8,608 nucleotides of DNA from contig PWGF01000356.1 in the NCBI GenBank assembly GCA_003554375.1, positions 1 through 8,608 on the forward strand, read 5' to 3'. Shown here one piece after another: positions 5,868 through 8,608 of the stretch. A program made the position numbers and the translations under genes. Each line of letters begins with the position of its first letter. Positions within the stretch are counted from its first letter, which is position 1. The notes beneath the pieces are model-generated. The model had not been told where the DNA came from, ran no database searches, and was given only the letters and a program-made list of their open reading frames with translations. The stretch is from Spirochaetaceae bacterium. Lineage in GTDB: Bacteria; Spirochaetota; Spirochaetia; DSM-27196; SKKC01.

Positions 5868-6089
5868 CCGCCGAGTGTAAGGCAAACGCCGTTGGACCAG
5901 GGCAAACGCATTTGGCCCAGACAGGTTGTACGGCGGCGCTGGGGGCCGGCCCGGCGGCGCCCTTGACCGTGCTGGTCAACTCCAAGCGGGATATGACGCC
6001 CGTACAGAGAACCGATCGCCGCCGTTCTTTCGCCGGCGGACGTCAAATGCGTTTGCCCCGGCAGTTGGTCCGGCACCGTTTGACGGCGG
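5868..6089. repeat. Nested inverted-repeat element of about 220 bp in the convergent gap
   Basis: This element fills most of the 308-base gap between convergent genes; I see no gene in the gap. Paired arms nest in order: CCGCCG 5868-5873 with 6084-6089; CAAACG 5883-5888 with 6077-6082; GGACCA 5894-5899 with 6066-6071; GGGCAAACGCATTTG 5900-5914 with 6044-6058 (perfect over 15 bp); ACGGCGGCG 5930-5938 with 6017-6025. In the centre TTGACC 5963-5968 pairs with GGTCAA 5974-5979 around a five-base loop, and GGGCCGGCCC lies at 5943-5952. The second and third pairs are separated by a symmetric 5/5 internal loop. It could be a large hairpin in either transcript, a structured RNA, or a degenerate miniature inverted-repeat transposon. 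No target-site duplication is evident. Confidence 0.7.
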
Positions 6090-6151
6090 CAGCGAAAAGC
6101 CGACGAGACGATTACTCCCGCTCTCTGACCGCTCCGCTTCCCGCGACCCAC

Positions 6152-8503
6152 TCACGCGCGGGACTCCAGTTCCTCCCACCGGCGGTAGGCCGCGTCGATC
6201 TGTGCGTGGAGTGTGTGGAGGCGTTCGGTAAGCTCCCGGACGGTGTCGCCTTCCGAACCGCGGTAGAACTCGGGATCGGAGAGCTGCTCCTGAATTTGCG
6301 CCGCTTCCTGCTCCATGGGCTGGATGCGATCCGGAAGCTCCTCGAGCTCGCGGCGCTCCTTGAACCCGAGCTTGCGCGGCTGCTCGGTCCCGTCTCCGTC
6401 GCCGGCGCCGGAGGCAGCTCCGCCGGACGCGGCCCGGCCGGACGCCCGGCGGCCGGACGCTTTCCGGCCCGCGGTACCGCGCCCCGATCCCCGGCGCGCC
6501 TCGCCAGCGGGGTCGCCGTTGGAGCCGGTTCCGCGACCTCCGGCGCCGCCGGATTGGGCAGCCCGGGAGCCCGGGCTCTGCGCGCTCCGGTTCCCGCCGC
6601 TCCGGGCCGGCTCCTGTCGCCGGGCCTCCTTCTCACGCCAGTCGCTATAGCCTCCGATATACTCGACGACGCGGCCGTCGCCCTCGCCGGGCAAGACGAG
6701 GCAGCTCGTCACCACGTTGTCGAGGAACTCGCGGTCGTGGCTGACGAGGAGGATCGTCCCTTCGTACTCGATGAGAAGCTGCTCCAGGAGCTCGAGGGTC
6801 TCGCTGTCGAGGTCATTCGTCGGCTCGTCTAGGACGAGCACGTTGGAGGGGCGGGCAAAGAGCTTTGCCAACAGGAGCCGGTTGGTCTCGCCGCCGGAGA
6901 TGGCGCGGGCGGGCTTGCGCATATCCAGCCGCGTAAAGAGGAAATCCTCCAGATAGCCGGCGGCGTGGCGGTCTCGGCCGCCGTACCGCACGGTGTCGTA
7001 GCCGCCGGTAACGTTGTGGTAGACCGAGGCGTCCGGATCCACGCCGGCCCGCATCTGATCGAAGTAGACCACTTCCAGCCCGGTACCGTGGCGCACTCGC
7101 CCGGAATCCGGAGAAAGCTCGCCGAGCAACAGACGCAGCAGGGTGGTCTTGCCGCTCCCGTTGGGCCCGACGATGCCCACCCGGGCGCCGCGCTCGATCA
7201 GGGTGGTAAGCCCGGATACGATCGGGGTATCGCCGTAGCTGAAGGTGAGCTCCTCGGTCTCGATCACGAGGTCGCCCGAGCGCCCGGCGGTCTCGATCGC
7301 CATGCGCGCGGTCCCGGGGCGCTCGCGGCGGTTGCGCGCCTGTTCCCGCATCGCTTCGAGCCGGCGCACCCGGCCTTGGTTGCGCGTCCGGCGCGCTTTG
7401 AGCCCCCTGCGGATCCACGCCTCCTCGCGCGCAAGCTTCCGCTCGAACTCCCGTTGCTGCTCGGCTTCCTGCTCGAGTTGCTCATCCCGGCGCTGTACGA
7501 ACTCGTCGTAGCCGCACGCCGCGCTATGGAGCCGCCCGCGATCGAGCTCGGCGACGCGCGTGGTCAGCCTCCGCGCGAAGGCGCGGTCGTGCGTGACCAG
7601 CATCACCGCGCGCTTCTCCGCTCGGGAGAGGCGCACGAGGTGCTCCTCGAGCCAGAGCACCGTATCGATATCGAGGTGGTTGGTCGGCTCATCCAGGAGA
7701 AGCGCATCCGCGCCGGCGGCAAGCGTCCGTGCCAGGAGCACGCGCCGGATAACGCCGCCGGAGGCGGTCGAGAGCTCGACCTCCGGATCCACCCCGAGCC
7801 GCGTGAGAAACTGCTCGGCCTCGAGCCGTCTCATCGCGGCGGCATCGGTGTCGGCGGCGGCCCCAACGACCGGGCCGTCGACCGCGTCCCAGCCGGCGGT
7901 CATCCCCGGGCTAGCGGTCCCCCCCGAGCCGGGCACACCCGCCGTCCCGTCGCTCCCGGCCACCGCAGCGGCTCCGTCCGCCTCTGCGGTTCCGGCCGGC
8001 CCCGAGGTTTCGGCCATGCCTGCGGTTCCGGCCGCCCCGACGGTTTCCACCGTCCCGGGGGTCTGGACCGTGCCCCCGGGTTGGACCGGCCCGGCGGGTC
8101 CGTCCCGCCCACCGCTCTCAGCCGCCGCAGCGGCTCCGGCCCGACCGGGGTCCCCGGTTCCTCCGGCCGTGCCGGACGTCGCTCCGGTTCCGGCGGTACC
8201 AGGGCCGGTTTGGTCCCGCTCCTCGATACTGGCGGCGCCGGTAGCCACGTCCAGCGCGCGCCCCGAGCAGTTCGGGGGCATCTCCTGACCGAGGTACGCC
8301 AAGCGCGCCCCCCGGCGAACGCTCACCCGGCCGGCGTCCGGGCTAAGCTCCCCGGCTACAATCCGCAAGAGCGTGGACTTGCCCACGCCGTTTCGGCCCA
8401 GGAGCGTAATCCGCTCCCCCGGCTGCACGTGGAGCGACACGTCGTCCAAGAGCGGATCACCGCCGACGGTATACGAGACATTGTGAAGCGAGATGAGTGC
8501 CAC
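6152..8503 (-). CDS. uup: ABC-F family ATPase, Uup-like, with two low-complexity inserts
   Basis: This is a soluble twin-ATPase protein of the ribosome-associated ABC-F group, with no membrane segments. It has 783 residues from GTG 8503 (MALISLHNVSYTV is a typical ABC-F start); TTG 8521 would add six residues, and neither start has a ribosome site. First ATPase: Walker A GRNGVGKST (36-44), Gln73, signature TASGG (246-250, Ala for the usual Leu), Walker B ending LLLDEPTNHLD (268-278), switch His305. The inter-domain linker, about 324-414, is charged coiled coil with IRRGLKARRTRNQGRVRRLEAMR, characteristic of Uup. Second ATPase: GPNGSGKTT (446-454), Gln483, AISGGE, VLVLDEPTNDLD (555-566), His589. 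The C-terminal coiled coil, about 719-783, is the Uup DNA- or ribosome-binding region. Typical Uup is near 630-650 residues; the excess comes from a Gly/Ala/Thr insert (about 95-223) and a Gly/Ser/Arg linker (about 626-706). Subfamily assignment is fairly sure. Confidence 0.93.
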   Translation of the reverse strand: MALISLHNVSYTVGGDPLLDDVSLHVQPGERITLLGRNGVGKSTLLRIVAGELSPDAGRVSVRRGARLAYLGQEMPPNCSGRALDVATGAASIEERDQTGPGTAGTGATSGTAGGTGDPGRAGAAAAAESGGRDGPAGPVQPGGTVQTPGTVETVGAAGTAGMAETSGPAGTAEADGAAAVAGSDGTAGVPGSGGTASPGMTAGWDAVDGPVVGAAADTDAAAMRRLEAEQFLTRLGVDPEVELSTASGGVIRRVLLARTLAAGADALLLDEPTNHLDIDTVLWLEEHLVRLSRAEKRAVMLVTHDRAFARRLTTRVAELDRGRLHSAACGYDEFVQRRDEQLEQEAEQQREFERKLAREEAWIRRGLKARRTRNQGRVRRLEAMREQARNRRERPGTARMAIETAGRSGDLVIETEELTFSYGDTPIVSGLTTLIERGARVGIVGPNGSGKTTLLRLLLGELSPDSGRVRHGTGLEVVYFDQMRAGVDPDASVYHNVTGGYDTVRYGGRDRHAAGYLEDFLFTRLDMRKPARAISGGETNRLLLAKLFARPSNVLVLDEPTNDLDSETLELLEQLLIEYEGTILLVSHDREFLDNVVTSCLVLPGEGDGRVVEYIGGYSDWREKEARRQEPARSGGNRSAQSPGSRAAQSGGAGGRGTGSNGDPAGEARRGSGRGTAGRKASGRRASGRAASGGAASGAGDGDGTEQPRKLGFKERRELEELPDRIQPMEQEAAQIQEQLSDPEFYRGSEGDTVRELTERLHTLHAQIDAAYRRWEELESRA
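6386..6628 (-). other. Low-complexity Gly/Ser/Ala/Arg linker in the ABC-F gene
   Basis: About 81 residues (626-706 of the GTG-started protein) between the second ATPase domain and the C-terminal coiled coil. The stretch is rich in Gly, Ser, Ala and Arg and includes short repeats such as GRKASGRRASGRAASG. It is probably disordered and basic, so it could add nucleic-acid contact or simply act as a tether. The DNA is strongly GC-biased and repetitive, and the opposite strand is open by bias only. Confidence 0.75.
7835..8221 (-). other. Low-complexity Gly/Ala/Thr insert within the first ATPase domain
   Basis: About 129 residues (95-223) dominated by Gly, Ala, Thr, Pro and Ser, with irregular motifs such as GTAGTG, GPAGTA and VQTPGTVETVG. 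It sits between the Q-loop side (Gln73) and the helix leading to the signature motif (MRRLEAEQFLTRLGV). Ordinary Uup proteins have only a short loop here. It is in frame, has no stop, and the domain resumes correctly after it, so it reads as a tolerated surface-loop expansion and not as damage. The boundaries are approximate. Confidence 0.75.
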
Positions 8504-8608
8504 AGGCGCACAGTACCACAAGCAGCGGGCGGCAATCCATGACCACGGACAGCAACCAGTAGCGACGTGTCAGCTTTCGGATGCACGGCGTACCGCCGGC
8601 CGGCGCGG
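8504..8608. other. Upstream flank of the ABC-F gene
   Basis: I find no ribosome site in this stretch for either candidate ABC-F start and no convincing promoter. A poor -10-like TACTGT on the minus strand lies about seven bases before GTG 8503, which would give a leaderless message, but no -35 is properly spaced. An ATG on the minus strand near 8541 is out of frame with the gene. Confidence 0.4.

Noticed and set aside
7835..8221. GC-rich repetitive stretch as a repeat element or CRISPR
   Set aside because: It has no regular period or spacers and reads as continuous low-complexity coding sequence of the ABC-F gene.
6965..8542. A 525-codon plus-strand open frame, and 5840-6832 similarly
   Set aside because: Both lie opposite the ABC-F gene, whose ATPase motifs are unmistakable. 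The antisense translations are low-complexity and have no motif; they are open because of GC bias.

Overview
The window comes from a GC-rich bacterium (about two-thirds G+C by eye, not computed). Several genes have strong AGGAGG Shine-Dalgarno sites at normal spacing, which is a Bacillota-like trait. The exported helical proteins on the left and the Uup-type ABC-F protein would also fit a diderm, for example a deep-branching Bacillota or a spirochaete. There is no rRNA or other marker gene, so the phylum is left open.

Layout. (1) Positions 1-719, minus strand: two small exported proteins of unknown function joined by an ATGA stop/start overlap; the second runs off the left edge. (2) Positions 720-1022: a divergent regulatory region with two near-identical tandem boxes (CTTCAC-N5-CTTCAC, 11-bp period), each facing its own transcription unit. 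(3) Positions 1023-3617, plus strand: a three-gene unit. It encodes an exported three-cysteine protein, a polytopic membrane ferredoxin of the NapH/NosR-like class with two [4Fe-4S] motifs, and an exported protein with a probable small beta-barrel domain and a proline-rich tail. (4) Positions 3649-3753: a hairpin, a good sigma70-like promoter and a 22-bp perfect palindrome. (5) Positions 3800-5843, plus strand: an OmpR-family response regulator overlapping its sensor histidine kinase. (6) Positions 5844-6151: a convergent intergenic gap holding a nested inverted-repeat element of about 220 bp. (7) Positions 6152-8503, minus strand: a Uup-like ABC-F ATPase with two unusual low-complexity inserts.

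How it may work together (inference): the kinase senses something outside the membrane, and the regulator binds 11-bp-spaced direct repeats, as OmpR-family proteins do. The only such repeats I found lie between the leftward exported genes and the rightward membrane-redox unit. The simplest model is a regulon in which this two-component system controls both the envelope pair and the membrane ferredoxin module. The electron donor, the acceptor and the signal cannot be read from the sequence. The ABC-F gene is probably an unrelated neighbour.
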